From: Periplaneta americana
Taxonomy: Eukaryota; Arthropoda; Insecta; Blattodea; Blattidae
Direction of reading: 5' to 3'
NCBI RefSeq assembly: GCF_040183065.1
Contig: NC_091127.1
Span: 25,645,391-25,709,390, forward strand
Length of the DNA: 64,000 bases
The notes beneath the pieces are model-generated. The model was not told the DNA's origin. It made no database searches and saw only the letters and a program-made list of their open reading frames with translations. Both the position numbers and the translations under genes were made by a program. This document shows positions 11,287-22,282 of this stretch, piece after piece. Each line of letters opens with the position of its first letter. The stretch's first letter is position 1.

Positions 11287-12370
11287 TCTATAATAAATGC
11301 ATCACTTGAAAGATAGAGAAGAAGACTAGCCATAAGGTGTATATGGAGAGATTCCAAGAAAAATCGCGATAGGTACTTGACATGTTTGCACAAAATCACG
11401 TGTAGGAGCTCAGTTCTTAAAGACCAATATGACGCTGTTTGACAGACTGACTCAACAGGCATGGAAGCAATGATCTTCAGTGACACGCACATGTAATGTT
11501 TAACGGTACAGAATAAGGGGCGAGACTTGACATCTGATCTGTACGGGAAGGAAAAAAATGAATTAGCAGAAAGAGAGTTTGTTTCAGAATGGTCAATATT
11601 ATAGGAATCTACTGGCACTGAAGTTCATCTCAGATTAAAACTTACACCGATTGGTGATATAGCAGTGGCACATGATAAAGTCACAGGGCAGGTCTTGCCT
11701 CCCCTACTATACAATAAATACAAGTGCAGTTCGGAAATATATTGATTTCACCTTGAATGTTTACTCCGAGCGCTTTTAAAAATGTTAGAAAGCAGGTCAA
11801 ATGGCGCTTTTGATGAGTATCCTCAAATTCCTTTACAAAGACGTGCGATAACGTATCTATTTATTTGGCCTCTCATTCCCTCCTCTTTAATACCTGGTAA
11901 GAAGGAAAAAGCCACAAGTTCCTTTTCATATATTTACATCAAGTAATAGAAGTCTATCCTTGAATGAGACAGGTGAATTAAAAACTTACAGACCAGCCAT
12001 TTCTCGTACTACCAAATTGTCTTGTTTCGTGGATAGACGTCTCAGCGGGCCAATATTTTAGTTAAGATAGCAGATGCCTCCAGAGCTGTCAACTTTGTTT
12101 TTACAAAAGTAAGGAAGATCGGAAATCGACAAAATATCACTTAGAATAATTGATATATACCTCCACAATGTTTATTTATAGCCTATGTTTTACATTATAA
12201 ACAGATCTGAACATTATAATTTGCAATAGAAAAAACATATCTAATTAAATTAAAATTTAATTCCACGTACGTTTCTGTTGTTAATTTAATTTTCATACAG
12301 TGTTTAAAGGGAAAATTTTGAGTATATTTTATTTCATAATCAATCAACTATCACTTTTATCTATTAAATT
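11287..12370. other. No gene seen; possible hAT start near 11667
   Basis: Mostly anonymous. CAGTGGCACATGATAAAG near 11665 followed by a CTTGCCTCCCCT block near 11696 resembles a hAT terminus, but I could not find the partner end. Confidence 0.35.
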
Positions 12371-12371
12371 T

Positions 12372-13063
12372 TTATCTCGACACTCTGCTGTTTGCTGACG
12401 ATCAAATTATCATTGTAAAAACAGAGCCGCCTAGAACTTACAAATAACTGCTTCAAAATTTAATATGGAAATATCAACCAAAAAGACCAAAAACATGGCC
12501 TTTTTAGGAAAAGATCCAGTTCCATCCAAAATTATTATAAATGGCACATTAATAGAACGTGTGAATTCATTAAACTATTTAGGTTATAATCTATCATTCA
12601 TCAGTGATGATGATATAGACAACAAAATCTCTAAATTTCTAAAAATTGCCGGAACCATCAACAGTGTATTCAAATCTTCCCAAGTACAAAGGCATACAAG
12701 GCTGAAAATCTACAAAACTCTCGCACGACCAGTTTTGGCTTATGGCAGTGAAGCATGGACACTAAGAAAATGCGACGAAAGACGGCTAACAACTGCCGAA
12801 ATGAGATTCATGCGAAAAACTGCATGATACTTCTTCTCGACTATCATCGGAACGTAGATATTCTGAAGGAATTAAAAATTGACTCTATTGTCCGTTATCA
12901 TCAGCAATACAGACTTCAATGGCAGACATATGTCAAGAGGATGGATCACTCTAGATGGCCCAGGCAGATTTTATCGTATGTCCCAAGAGGTCGAAGAAAT
13001 TTAGGAAGACCTAGGAAACGCTGGCAAGAGATCGTAACAGATCCACTGGGGTCTAACACTTGA
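12372..13063 (+). pseudogene. LINE endonuclease-RT, C-terminal third, frameshifted
   Basis: Starts just before TLLFADDQII, the FADD catalytic block of RT motif C, and runs through KTKNMAFLGK, VNSLNYLGYN, RPVLAYGSEAWTL and AEMRFMRKTA. The frame then shifts near 12825 and continues with RLQWQTYVKRM and LGRPRKRWQE to the stop. This order is typical of the endonuclease-RT LINEs in many arthropod genomes. A related, more broken copy occupies 23750-26640. The extreme 5' part is missing. Confidence 0.85.
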
Positions 13064-13066
13064 AGG

Positions 13067-13112
13067 CTGATATGATGATGACGATGATGATGATGATGAT
13101 GATGATGATGAA
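13067..13112 (+). repeat. (GAT)n LINE tail
   Basis: A (GAT/GAC)n run directly after the LINE stop, most simply the retrotransposon's own 3' tail. Confidence 0.75.
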
Positions 13113-13229
13113 ATTATTTTAAAAAATCCCATTCCAGTCAAAGGCCGTCAAACTGATGAATCTTACACATTGCAATGATCACTTGCAAGTTTATGTCAAT
13201 ATCTAATCTCATTATAATAGTAATATGCG

Positions 13230-13343
13230 TTACAAGAGCGGTATGTTGACGTTTTCATGGTCGAGGAAAAGACTGACAAAGCGAAACGTAGTTGAGCTTT
13301 TTTAATTTCCGAGAACACGAAAACAAACATACCGCTCGTGTAT
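13230..13343. repeat. Short inverted repeat
   Basis: AGAGCGGTATGTTGACGTTTTC on the left pairs with GAAAACAAACATACCGCTCG on the right (over 20 bp with few mismatches), leaving a 70-base interior. Possibly the terminus of an unknown element. Confidence 0.4.
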
Positions 13344-14690
13344 TGTACATTATTTTGTGCGAAGATCGTTTATTACATACCTGAAAGACGAATTTCTAAT
13401 TAGTTGCAATGAAATCTCCATGTTGGTTTCTGTTTAATGACGGCAACTTCGGAAAACCAAAATATCTTTCTTCAACATTGTTGCTATAAAATGTTTCTGT
13501 GTTTACTATACTCCAGCAGGCCGTGATATACGCCTGTCTTTTTTTTTCCCCTCAGTCTATAAAAGCGAACTTAAAACAAACGGTAAGGTTATGTAATGAT
13601 TTATTTTTCATTTTAATATTTTAACAATATTATTTATATAACATATTGCATTAATAACATCGGCATCTGGAATCTTGTTGATTTTTTCACGGCTTCCTTA
13701 ATGTTACTTGTATCAGGATTGCAATAAGTTTCGTGGAGTAGTAGACTTTACTTAATTTTTGCAAACATTTAAAAACAATAATTAACATTGCAATTTAGGT
13801 GAAATTGCAGTGGTAAGTTTCCAATTTATAATTATTACTATGTTAAACGTCTCTAAAAATAATATGTTAAAAGCCTAAAGCAGTAAAATGAATGTTGCGC
13901 TTAAGCGGTAAGAAGAGGGAAATTGTTATGTGTGTTACGTTGGGAATACTGAATGTGGTTTTTCACACTTACCGCGTATTGGTTCTGTGCGGAAAACAAG
14001 CAAATACGCACGATCTCGCACAAAATACAATGTATGGTATTTATACCTACTGGTCATTATTTTGCATGGTGCAAGGTATGTAGCAAAACCCCTGAACAAT
14101 ACACGAGAGAGAAAAGATAACAAATTTAGACTAAATACGTTAGTGTTGGCAGCGCTGTTTGTCTATGCAGGACAGTATCCCATGGGACTGCAGTGCCCCC
14201 GAGCTACAGTTAAGGAAATACATACAAATATAAAGGTCGGAAAAATAAGTCAATATACAGCGCAGTATCCGGACCTAAAAAGGTAATGGATTGTCGAAAT
14301 AAAAAATTAAATACACCCTACACTGTTTACATTAAATTTCACCGTACATCCGACCATAGGAAGAAATCAGATTGTAAGTTTTTGGAATAGTGTGTATTCA
14401 ACATTTTTCTCAGTTGATAATAAATAACAGCAAAAAAGGAGAGAAGGCTTAGGATAAACTGTCTTTCTGTCTCATGATGGACTTCTCTGAGATATGAGAG
14501 ACATCTGGAAGGAAAACTGACAGCATATTTACATTAACGCCACTCTATTCCCCTGAAAGAAGTCAGAAGAGAAAATATTCTTTGAGCAAGGAAAAGTGAA
14601 TTATAAGACAAATGAAGGAAATTCTCGATACAAAATTCAAATAAGAAGAAAGCTAACATAGATGACAGAAGTTTCTTTATACGGGTAGTT
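13344..14690. other. No gene recognised
   Basis: Two overlapping frames of 63 and 118 codons at 13892-14286 have no motif I know and no supporting context. The rest is AT-rich and anonymous. Confidence 0.45.
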
Positions 14691-14822
14691 AATAACAAGT
14701 TGTTAGCATGTCTAACCATGAAACGAGCGGGTCCAGCTTCAAATCCAGGTTGGGACAAGTTACCTGGTTAAGGTTTTTTTCCGGGGTTCTCCCTTAATCC
14801 ATTAAGAGCAAATGCTGGGTAA

Positions 14823-15715
14823 AGGCTGGTTCACAATAAACCGGAAACGAGAATCGGAACGAAAACGAAAACGGTAAAATTGTTAAAATGTGTACATTTA
14901 AATGTGAGCATTCACAATTAACGAAAAGCTTGCCGGAGCCCAGGATCGGGAACGGAGAGTTGGCCAAGTTTCAACTTTGGCGTTCACGTTTCCGATCACA
15001 GCCCACTAGATTCATTCTATTGCCATCTAAAAGCTATTTTTGTTGTCATATATTTTGTAGCAAGAAGACTGTGACATAACTTATGCATTATTTTGTTTTG
15101 TGCTGTGCATCATGGAACAAGTTTTATTTGATGAGATTCTAATATTGAGTGTTGAGGAAAATCCTCACGTTTACGATAAGTGGCGCGCCTCGTATAAAGA
15201 TGAGGAAATGAAGGAGAATACGTGGCTTTCAATAGCTGCATCTTTGAACACCGATCTGAAGCGAATCATATTTTATTACTGTATTGGTTGTATTACGCAC
15301 TACATATTCATGCTTCAATTCAATAACTACTGTTGTGTTCATTTTGTTCTATTACAAATGTTTCTTCTCTAATTATTTCACGTTATGGTAGACTTAAAAT
15401 AGGTTGTGATAATAAAGATGCATGGGCATGTTTATAGTACCGTACCTAATGAAATGTTTCAGTTGAAATTTCGAAGTTGGTTAACCTGTGTTTATGTTGG
15501 CTGCCTTGTACTCATGAGACAACGCCATTGGTCAATTATACACAAATAACATCAGAATGCGTAATATCGACTTTACATATCGTTATTGACATCCATATCG
15601 ATATGCATAGTCGTCTACGTTCTCGGTTTATTGGGAATAAAAAATTTTCATATTCACGTCCTCTGCTTCTCGTTTTCATTCTGGTTCTCGTTCCCGGTTT
15701 ATTGTGAATCAGCCT
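14823..15715 (+). mobile_element. PIF/Harbinger-like element, copy 1
   Basis: TIRs of about 50 bp begin AGGCTGGTTCACAATAAACC. The flanking TAA at 14820-14822 and 15716-15718 is the 3-bp TWA duplication of the PIF/Harbinger superfamily. The 893-bp interior lacks the DDE transposase but keeps a MADF-like fragment, the type of DNA-binding second ORF found in this superfamily. A second copy is at 30926-32323. Confidence 0.85.
15112..15258 (+). pseudogene. MADF-like domain fragment of Harbinger
   Basis: The first 49 residues of this frame read as the beginning of a MADF domain: ILSVEENPHVYDK, then YKDEEMKENTWLSIA, matching the consensus 'L.e.v...P.lyd..h..Yk....k...w..ia..l'. Homology stops after LNTDL and the frame runs on into AT-rich sequence, so the domain is truncated. 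In copy 2 (from about 31214) the same segment carries a small deletion. Confidence 0.65.
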
Positions 15716-16032
15716 TAACTTTCGGCGATGGACTCTGGACTCATTTCGCCGGCATTATCACCTTCATCTCATTCAGACACTAGATAAAGATAGCAGTTGA
15801 TAAAGCGTCGTAAAATAACCAATTAAAAAATTAACAAGTTTACTTGAGAGTATGGTTCCATATTCAAATACTCACATGCTATTGCTAACTCCAAAATATC
15901 TCGCGGTTACTGGATCGATAAAATTTGCTTTGTGGATTTATTTGACAATGTCTCCTATAAATGAGGTATGCTTCCCACTACTGTTGTGTCAGTGACAAGG
16001 ATGATTATGGACTACAGAAAAAAGACGGAATG

Positions 16033-16245
16033 GAGGGTCAGTGGATAGTGTGTTCGCATCTCAACAAAATGGTCCTTGGTTCGATTCCTAGTGTAGACGG
16101 AAATTTATCTTCATTTCTACTGGACTTGGCGTTTGTCCTTTGACTTACATCTGTCCTGCGGTAGCCTTGAATCGTGTTGATGATATGATGAGAGAGGCCA
16201 GCCAAATGAAAGTTTAGTGTTGATTCACAGGAAAGCCAAAACATC
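16033..16245 (+). mobile_element. Possible tRNA-headed SINE (family H)
   Basis: GGTCAGTGGATAGTGTGTTC looks like box A and TGGTTCGATTCCTA like box B at typical spacing. The body includes a GATGATATGATG stretch. Single copy in the window, so the family is inferred from the promoter boxes only. Confidence 0.45.
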
Positions 16246-16269
16246 TACTGTCCATTCGAGTGGTAATAT

Positions 16270-16490
16270 CGAATTCCGGTTACCACACCCGTTTTTCTGC
16301 TGGCCCTTGTGTGAAGACTAGTGACTAGTCTATTAGGCTCTCTCCTGAAAATATTTGCTGTACAGAACTGGGAGTCTACGTAATATTATACAACTGTTTA
16401 AAATAATTTAAAGAAAAGAATCCCATTAAGTAAATAACTGTCACGTGATTTTCCCCGTTTCGACGGACATAATCACTCAGACGGACATAT
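16270..16490 (+). mobile_element. Fragment of a DUF4817-type mariner element, copy 1
   Basis: Matches 40560-40760: CTACGTAATATTATACAACT followed by AACTGTCACGTGATTT in both copies. The upstream part corresponds to the end of the helix-turn-helix remnant there but is too decayed to translate cleanly. Confidence 0.5.
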
Positions 16491-16525
16491 GATGTCGTAG
16501 TGCCTCACGAGAGAAAAATTTGGAA

Positions 16526-16893
16526 TTAAGGGAACGCACAGGTGAAATTACTAAATCTTACAGTTTTCATTTTTTTCTCAAAGACCAAGGACACCAGAAT
16601 AAAATTATGTGACACGTTTCCTTATTAAGATAAAATAAATGGAAGGAATTTTTTTCAACGTGATTTTGTTTAATTTTCGACGTGTGGAACCATTTATATA
16701 TTAATTTAATTAATTAATATATAAATGGTTCCACACGTCGAAAATTAAAGAAAATCACGTTGAAAGAAATTCCTGCCTCTTATTTCATTTTAATAAGGAA
16801 ACGTGTCACATAATTTTATTCTGGTGTCCTTGGTCTTTGAGAAAAAAAATGAAAACTGTAAGATTTAGTAATTTCACCTGTGCGTTCCCTTAA
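16526..16893. repeat. 368-bp near-perfect palindrome (fold-back MITE)
   Basis: The two halves are inverted copies with few mismatches, from TTAAGGGAACGCACAGG at the left to its exact inverse at the right, meeting at TTAATTTAATTAATTAATAT near 16710. The outer TTAA could be a target duplication. No coding content. The transcript would fold into a hairpin of about 180 bp. Confidence 0.85.
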
Positions 16894-17189
16894 GATTGAA
16901 ATTTACCTGAGAAAATCCCACCTACTACCATCCTCATCAGTCCAAAATGTTCAAATGGACTCGCCGAAATGTAATATTAACTTGGGTCCTCACCGAGGTT
17001 ACAATGAAGATATAAACTGTAAGAATTTTAAATAAACAGTATAATTATAGCCCTGGAATCGGGGTACTCAGAGCAAATCTGTTGACAAGTTCATTATACA
17101 TCAAACTTTTTTTTAATTTTACCAACTATAATAATTGAACTAGAAGCTCCTCGATCTCGTAATTCATGTATTTTAAAATGCATATTATA
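16894..17189. other. No gene seen
   Basis: Anonymous AT-rich sequence between two repeats. Confidence 0.45.
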
Positions 17190-17885
17190 ATAAAATGATT
17201 ACTATTTCGTTATATGACGTCATTTCATTTTCGGCTAATAAAATGTAAAGAAATTTTGAATTCCAATCAATCACAGTCACACATCGCAATCATTTCTACA
17301 GATCAATTTATCGTATGGTCGTTCTTTTGTTTAGTCAGTGTCGCCAACTGTTTTCACGTAAATCGATGAGCATGAATCCATTGTACTAAATAAAATGTGA
17401 AATCCTACTTCCACATCTTCATCTTCATCTTCATCTTCATCTTCTAATTCCATGTCCATTGTAGGCAATCTGAAGAAAATGACACTCCCGCATAACAATT
17501 ATTCATTTAATTGATGTATTAATCAGGTGATTTGTAATTACACTACAAAATGTTTACATTAAACTATGATTTCAGCAGATAATGAAAACGTATTTCTGTT
17601 ATAATAACAAAAGAAAAGCGCAGTACATGTAATTAACATTGTTAAACCTGTATTTCGCTTTTCTCAATTGGCATTACTGAATAACATTCAATTTCTTTAT
17701 TGCAGTAATCGATATTCATCTACGAGTATTTCAACTTCACAATTTCTGAATAGGTTAAGTATTCATAATTATACATTTATTAATATTTTGTGAGCGAATT
17801 TAAGGGATATATTATTTACATTTTTATTTCATTCACGAAATAGTCATAACAATAATGTCACTCGATGTCTGAGATTACTATAGAT
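17190..17885 (+). repeat. Dispersed repeat R1, copy 1
   Basis: Collinear with the inverse of 52350-53420: shared blocks include CCAATCAATCACAGTCA, GGTCGTTCTTTTGTTTAGTC, CAGTACATGTAATTAACATT, GCAGTAATCGATATTCATCT and GTCACTCGATGTCTGAGATT. A (CTTCAT)n microsatellite is at 17409-17446. It is followed by a minus-strand hAT transposase tail, so it may be the non-coding part of a hAT element. Confidence 0.65.
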
Positions 17886-18129
17886 AATTAATATACCACA
17901 TTTTACGACCTTTTAAATTATGTTTTATTGAGCTTCATTAAGTACCAATGAAATTTAATTACAAAATAGTAATTTCCATTTGCTATAATTTATTAAATAA
18001 GAACTCTTACATCAATCCATACATAGTAATATTCGAGTTGCAGATAAAAATAAATTCTCTTTATATCATTTCATACATGTAATGTTTTCTTTATATACTG
18101 CGTCAATTTCCAGTCTCGTCGAGTTGATT

Positions 18130-18390
18130 GAATTCACGTTTTAGATAAGTATCAAGGTTTTCTTCAATCACAGATGGCCTTCTAGGATTTAAAATTTAAT
18201 TAAGGGCAGAAAAGCTCCTTTCAATTGAAGCATAAGACGGTAGAACCATGATTATGTTCATAGAGAGCACAATTAATATTTGCATCTTACTTGAATATTT
18301 CTGCCAGAAGAGGAAAGAAGGAGAGGGTTGAAGTATACTTTGACGTAACATTCGTATGTATGTTGATATTTTCTTCCAACGGGTCATCAA
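18130..18390 (-). pseudogene. hAT transposase C-terminal dimerisation remnant
   Basis: On the minus strand, ILIVLSMNIIMVLPSYASIE followed by RSFSALN matches the hAT C-terminal block 'lL.iP.ssa..ERsFS.l'. An in-frame stop follows and sequence resembling the family continuation (LDTYLKREFNQL) is visible further on. The catalytic core is absent or unrecognisable. Confidence 0.65.
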
Positions 18391-18765
18391 CTCTTAACAA
18401 AACGTCTCAGTTCAGGTGTAGTAACAATAAAAGAAAATGAGTCAGGATTGACAATTTGATGTATTTTCAAGACTTTAAATTCTAAAAACAGTTTTTCGGT
18501 AGGATAATCAATAGATTTTTAGCCATATTTTAATTATTCTTCTCTGTAATAAATCTAGTGGATTAAGGTTACAACTACTACCCCATCCTAATATTCCACA
18601 TTGGGTTATAGTCTGAAATAAGGCAAAGTAAACTCTACGAAGTAGGCGTATTTCCATTGGTAAGTAATTTCCTAACTCCAAGGTAATATATAGATCTTAT
18701 TCTATGTAATTTCTTACAAAGGTAGTTGATTTGTTTTTTTTTTCAAATTTCAGTTGTTTATCAAT

Positions 18766-19753
18766 ACTTACTTACTGGCTTTTAAGGAACCCGGAGGTTC
18801 ATTGCCGCCCTCACATAAGCCCGCCATTGGTCCCCATTCCTGAGCAAGATTAATCCACTCTCTATTATCATATCCCACCTCCCTCAAATTCATTTTAATA
18901 TTATCTTCCCATCTACGTCTCGGCCTCCCTAAAGGTATTTTTCCCTCAGACCTCCCAACTAACACTCTATATGCATTTCTGGATTCGCCCATACGTGCCA
19001 CATTTCCTGCTCGTCTCAAACGTCTGGATTTAATGTTCCTAATTATGTCAGGTGAAGAATACAATGCGTGCAGTTCTGTGTTGTGTAACTTTCTCCATTC
19101 TCCTGCAACTTCATTCCTTTTAGCCCCAAATATTTTTAAGCACCTTATTCTCAAACATCCTTAACCTATGTTCCTCTCTCAAAGTGAGAGTCCAAGTTTC
19201 ACAACCATAAAGAACAACCGGGAATATAACTATTTTATAAATTCTAACTTTCAGATTTTTTGACAACAGACTGGAAGATATAAGTTTCTCAACCGAATAA
19301 TAACAGGCATTTCCCATATTTATTCTGTGTTTAATTTCCTCCCGAGTATCATTTATATTTGTTACTGTTGCTCCCAGGTATTTGAATTTTTCCACCCCTT
19401 CAAAGGATAAATTTCCAATTTTTATATTTCCATTTCGTACAATATTCTGGTCACGAGACATAATCATATACTTTGTCTTTTCGGGATTTACTTCCAAACC
19501 TAATTCTGTGGTCGTGCCAGAGAATGAGTCCGATTCTGAGGCTTATTTGAAGGTTTCGTAAGAAGCTGTTTTTACGGTGATGGGTTGTTAGGTCTTCGCC
19601 CAACCCCCAAGCTGGAGGACCACCCCTCATCGGCTGTCCGCGACTGCTTATTCATTATATTCACAGCTACCCTCCATATCTGGAGGCTGTCTCCTCGATC
19701 CGCAACCTGAGGACGCGCCATGCCGTTGTGATAGGGACCCCCAATACATGGTC
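18766..19753 (-). mobile_element. RTE-like LINE insertion with 11-bp duplication
   Basis: Flanked by TGTTTATCAAT at 18755-18765 and 19754-19764. The 3' end is at the left with a short (AAGT)n tail. The coding part covers 18775-19497; 19505-19753, ending CCCCCAATACATGG, is a GC-richer segment of unknown origin that lies inside the same duplication, so it came in with the LINE or joined it at integration. Confidence 0.8.
18775..19497 (-). pseudogene. RTE-like reverse transcriptase C-terminus, one frameshift
   Basis: Two overlapping frames give one protein tail: LEVNPEKTKYMIMSRDQN, EGVEKFKYLGATVTN, RHRINMG-like block, VVLYGCETWTL, then after a frameshift at about 19130 FGAKRNEV, RRLRRAGNVARMGESRNAYR, VLVGRSEGK and PLGRPRRRWEDNIKMNLREV. 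The last block is the most conserved C-terminal signature of this abundant LINE family. The catalytic motif lies further upstream and is missing. Confidence 0.85.
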
Positions 19754-19885
19754 TGTTTATCAATAATGATTCCTAAATATTTAACCTCTGAAGATTCATT
19801 TATAATTGGACAACTACAGCAAATTGCAGAACAATTAAAATCGTGTAGTTTAATGTTTAGGGAAGAATTGGGCAATGTGTAAGAT

Positions 19886-20826
19886 TTACTAGCTAAAGAA
19901 AAAAGAAATAACTGTAGTTTTTAGCAGTGTTATGAGAAATAGTATTCCAGTCAAATCATGCTATTATTAATTTTAAACCATTATTTGCGTTTTAATTTAT
20001 AGATTTAATTACTTCATCTGTTATTTCGAGTTGAAGTGTTAAAAGCCACTCATTTTCAACTAATACGAGGTTTGTCAAATTTATAACAGCAACAATGTCT
20101 TCTACATCTTCTAGGTTGATACAGATTCCCATAGCATTGTATTCATAGGCTAGTTAATACAGTGACTTGTGGTAGAACAGATATTCCTTCTTCTTGCAAA
20201 TAATCCAACATCTTCCTTTGACTGGATTTTTCATCAAAGCAGTCTTGACAGAACTAAGATCCAACCAGAATATAGGAGTCTGCATGCAAGTAGGATCAAC
20301 GTATATCTGGAGCACACATGTATGTGTATTATAGGTGATTAAAATAACCAACTGCCTTCTATGAACTAAATTTCCACGTCCAAATGTTTCTGTTTTCATA
20401 ATATACGTTTTCCATTAACATTATCTAATAGAGAAACAAGTATATTCACCATCTTACGATCATATGGTAACAACTGTATCATTCACTACTATGTTCACGT
20501 CACATAATTTACATTTTCATTATCGAAATCTCTTTCAGCTCACTTAAGAAAATATCATCTGAGAGTGGCTTTGCTAGGAGTTGGTGTGATAGGTGTAGAT
20601 GTTGCTACCCATTCCTTCAAACATTTTATTCGGAAGACATAAATTGCAATACCCGCAGAAGTGAATGCCTTTACCATCTTGATAACTTCTTCGGAGATTG
20701 CTATACGCCGCTACAAATGAGGAATGTAGTGACTAATTCTTACATTGAAAGTTGTCGCTGAACACCCATCCCACTGATGCTTTTCATATAATTATTTCGG
20801 ACTTTCCCGTGTTAAATTTCAACGTA
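19886..20826. other. No gene assigned; weak minus-strand coding traces
   Basis: A minus-strand frame of 81 codons ends at 20154 and has no motif I recognise. Around 20440-20760 the minus strand gives short cysteine-containing peptides but with stops. These could be exon or transposase relics; I do not assign them. Confidence 0.4.
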
Positions 20827-20872
20827 CCTCGTTTAATGTTTCGACCTATTTATGGGTCATCTTCAGAACTGG
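20827..20872 (-). ncRNA. Hammerhead-like motif at Penelope 3' end
   Basis: On the minus strand CCAGTT, CTGAAGA (20860-20866), GACC...GGTC stem with an 8-base loop, GAAAC (20838-20842), then AACGAGG. Position 7 of CUGANGA is free, so the core is retained here. Stem III looks minimal (ATTA). Confidence 0.45.
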
Positions 20873-20906
20873 TCGTTGTTGGTCTTGGCGCCACTTGTTC
20901 TGTTTC

Positions 20907-21575
20907 CTATGAGGGTGTGCTCCTGTGGTATAGTGTAGAGTCAAAGAGTGTGTGTGTTTTGAAGTTGAGTTGTGTGTTGAGAATTTCATTGGGGTGTGTT
21001 TTTGTGTGTCTGTATATTTGATATTGTTCTAGTGTGTTTAGTTTCTGGCTTTTTGGTTGGATGTGTAGTATTTCCACGTCTGTGTTGATGTCTCTGTGGG
21101 TGTGGTTAGCATTTGTGATGTGTTCTGCATATGTGGAGGTGTTTTGTAATTTTGTTATGGCTGTGATGTGTTCTTTGCAACGTGTTTGAAACGATCTGCC
21201 TGTCTGTCCGATGTAGAAGTTGTTGCAGGTGTTACAGTTGAGTTTGTATACGTCTGTGTGGTTGTATTTGTTTGTTTGTGTTGATAGAGTGTTGATATGT
21301 TTTTGTAGAGTGTTATTTGTTCTGTATGCGATGTTGTAATTTAATTTCTTGAATGAGGTTGCAATTTTGTGTGCGTTTTTGTTTTCGTATGTTAGTGTGA
21401 TGTATTTTTTGTTCTTGTGTTTGTGTTGTATTCTTATGTTTTTTGTGATTATGCTTTGTCTTACGTATTATGTTGTCTATTATGCTAGGGTTGTATCCGT
21501 TTTCTTGTGCTATGTATTTGATTGTGTTTAGCTCTTCGTTGTAATCTTGTAAGTTCATTGGTATGTTGTGTAATC
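20907..21575 (-). pseudogene. Penelope-like ORF: RT tail plus GIY-YIG endonuclease
   Basis: The minus-strand frame begins HNIPMNLQDYNEELNTIKYI and continues AQENGYNPS, the usual end of the Penelope RT part. After frame damage around 21420-21470 it reads LTYENKNAHKIATSFKKLNY, then VYKLNCNTCNNFYIGQTGRS, the GIY-YIG motif region with the CxxC of the Penelope subgroup. Next come FQTRCKEHI with the conserved Arg and AEHITNANHTH, ending at a stop at 20907. Endonuclease residues look intact but the ORF is frameshifted and lacks the RT. Confidence 0.85.
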
Positions 21576-21577
21576 AA

Positions 21578-22282
21578 GATGCATATATTTACTGTTTTCC
21601 GGTTATATGTTTTGCAATTTTATACAACCGACTTTCATTATAAATTTATACATTTCGAAAATATAAGTTTCTCTTTCCTACAAAAATGGTCGGTGGGAAA
21701 CTGTAGAACCATTTGTGCTGCATTGGCAGATGTTTCTGTCATGTTGATTCACATTGCACTGTTTCCGAGAGGACGCTGACTGTTTGTTTTTTGTTTGTTT
21801 GTTTTAATTAAATTTAAACGTTGTAAAGACATATTATTTCTAGAAAGTTATGCTGTCATTGGGTAAAGATTCGTGTTATTTCATTTTACAATAAGAATTT
21901 TTAAAAATATACATTGGTAAGCACTGTTATTTCGAAATTTTCTATTGTTTACTTAACGGCAAAAAGTGCATATTATTAATAGAAGTAATTCCATACTTTT
22001 TTCCAAATATATTTTTGAAACAGCTTTAATATGCTGTAGGCTATTTTATAAAAATATGCTTTATTATGCTTCACGATTTATTTGCATACACGATTTCTGT
22101 AAGCACTATTACACGTAAAAAATTGAATTTAGATCCCCATTGAGGCTTTAAAGATTACCTGTACCAAACAATACCAGAACTCATTAATTTACAATGTCTC
22201 TTTGTGTAAATCCCTACCATGAGTTACATACGAAAGTATATTTAAGAGAAAACGACTTCGACAGCAGGACATTTTCTGACAT
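21578..22282. other. No gene seen
   Basis: AT-rich; no recognised element boundaries. Confidence 0.5.

Larger units (their letters stand above)
14698..15830 (+). mobile_element. SINE family B split by a Harbinger element
   Basis: The left part (to 14822) has a degraded tRNA-like head and the GGTTTTTTTCCGGGGTTCTC central domain ending AAATGCTGGGTAA. The right part (from 15716) resumes with CTTTCGGCGATGGACTC and ends AAGCGTCGTAAAATAACC. The break coincides with a 3-bp TAA duplication around the inserted element. Confidence 0.85.
18400..19885 (-). mobile_element. CR1-like LINE fragment split by an RTE-like LINE
   Basis: The part at 19765-19885 encodes EVKYLGIIIDKQ, an RT block. The part at 18400-18754 encodes YFALFQTITQCGILGWGSSC and then LQRRIIKIW, the later 'qYGilgWG' block of CR1/Jockey RTs, with frame damage. 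The two are contiguous once the 18766-19753 insert and one 11-bp duplication are removed. Confidence 0.75.
20827..21577 (-). mobile_element. Penelope-like element, 3' half
   Basis: A 3' portion of a Penelope-like retroelement in reverse orientation: end of the RT-proximal region, GIY-YIG domain, stop, and a terminal segment with a hammerhead-like motif. It breaks off at about 21577. Compared with 5191-5634 this copy lacks the inverted second arm. Confidence 0.8.

Noticed and set aside
13930-14286. 118-codon frame as a gene
   Set aside because: Overlaps another unrelated frame on the same strand and has no recognisable domain.
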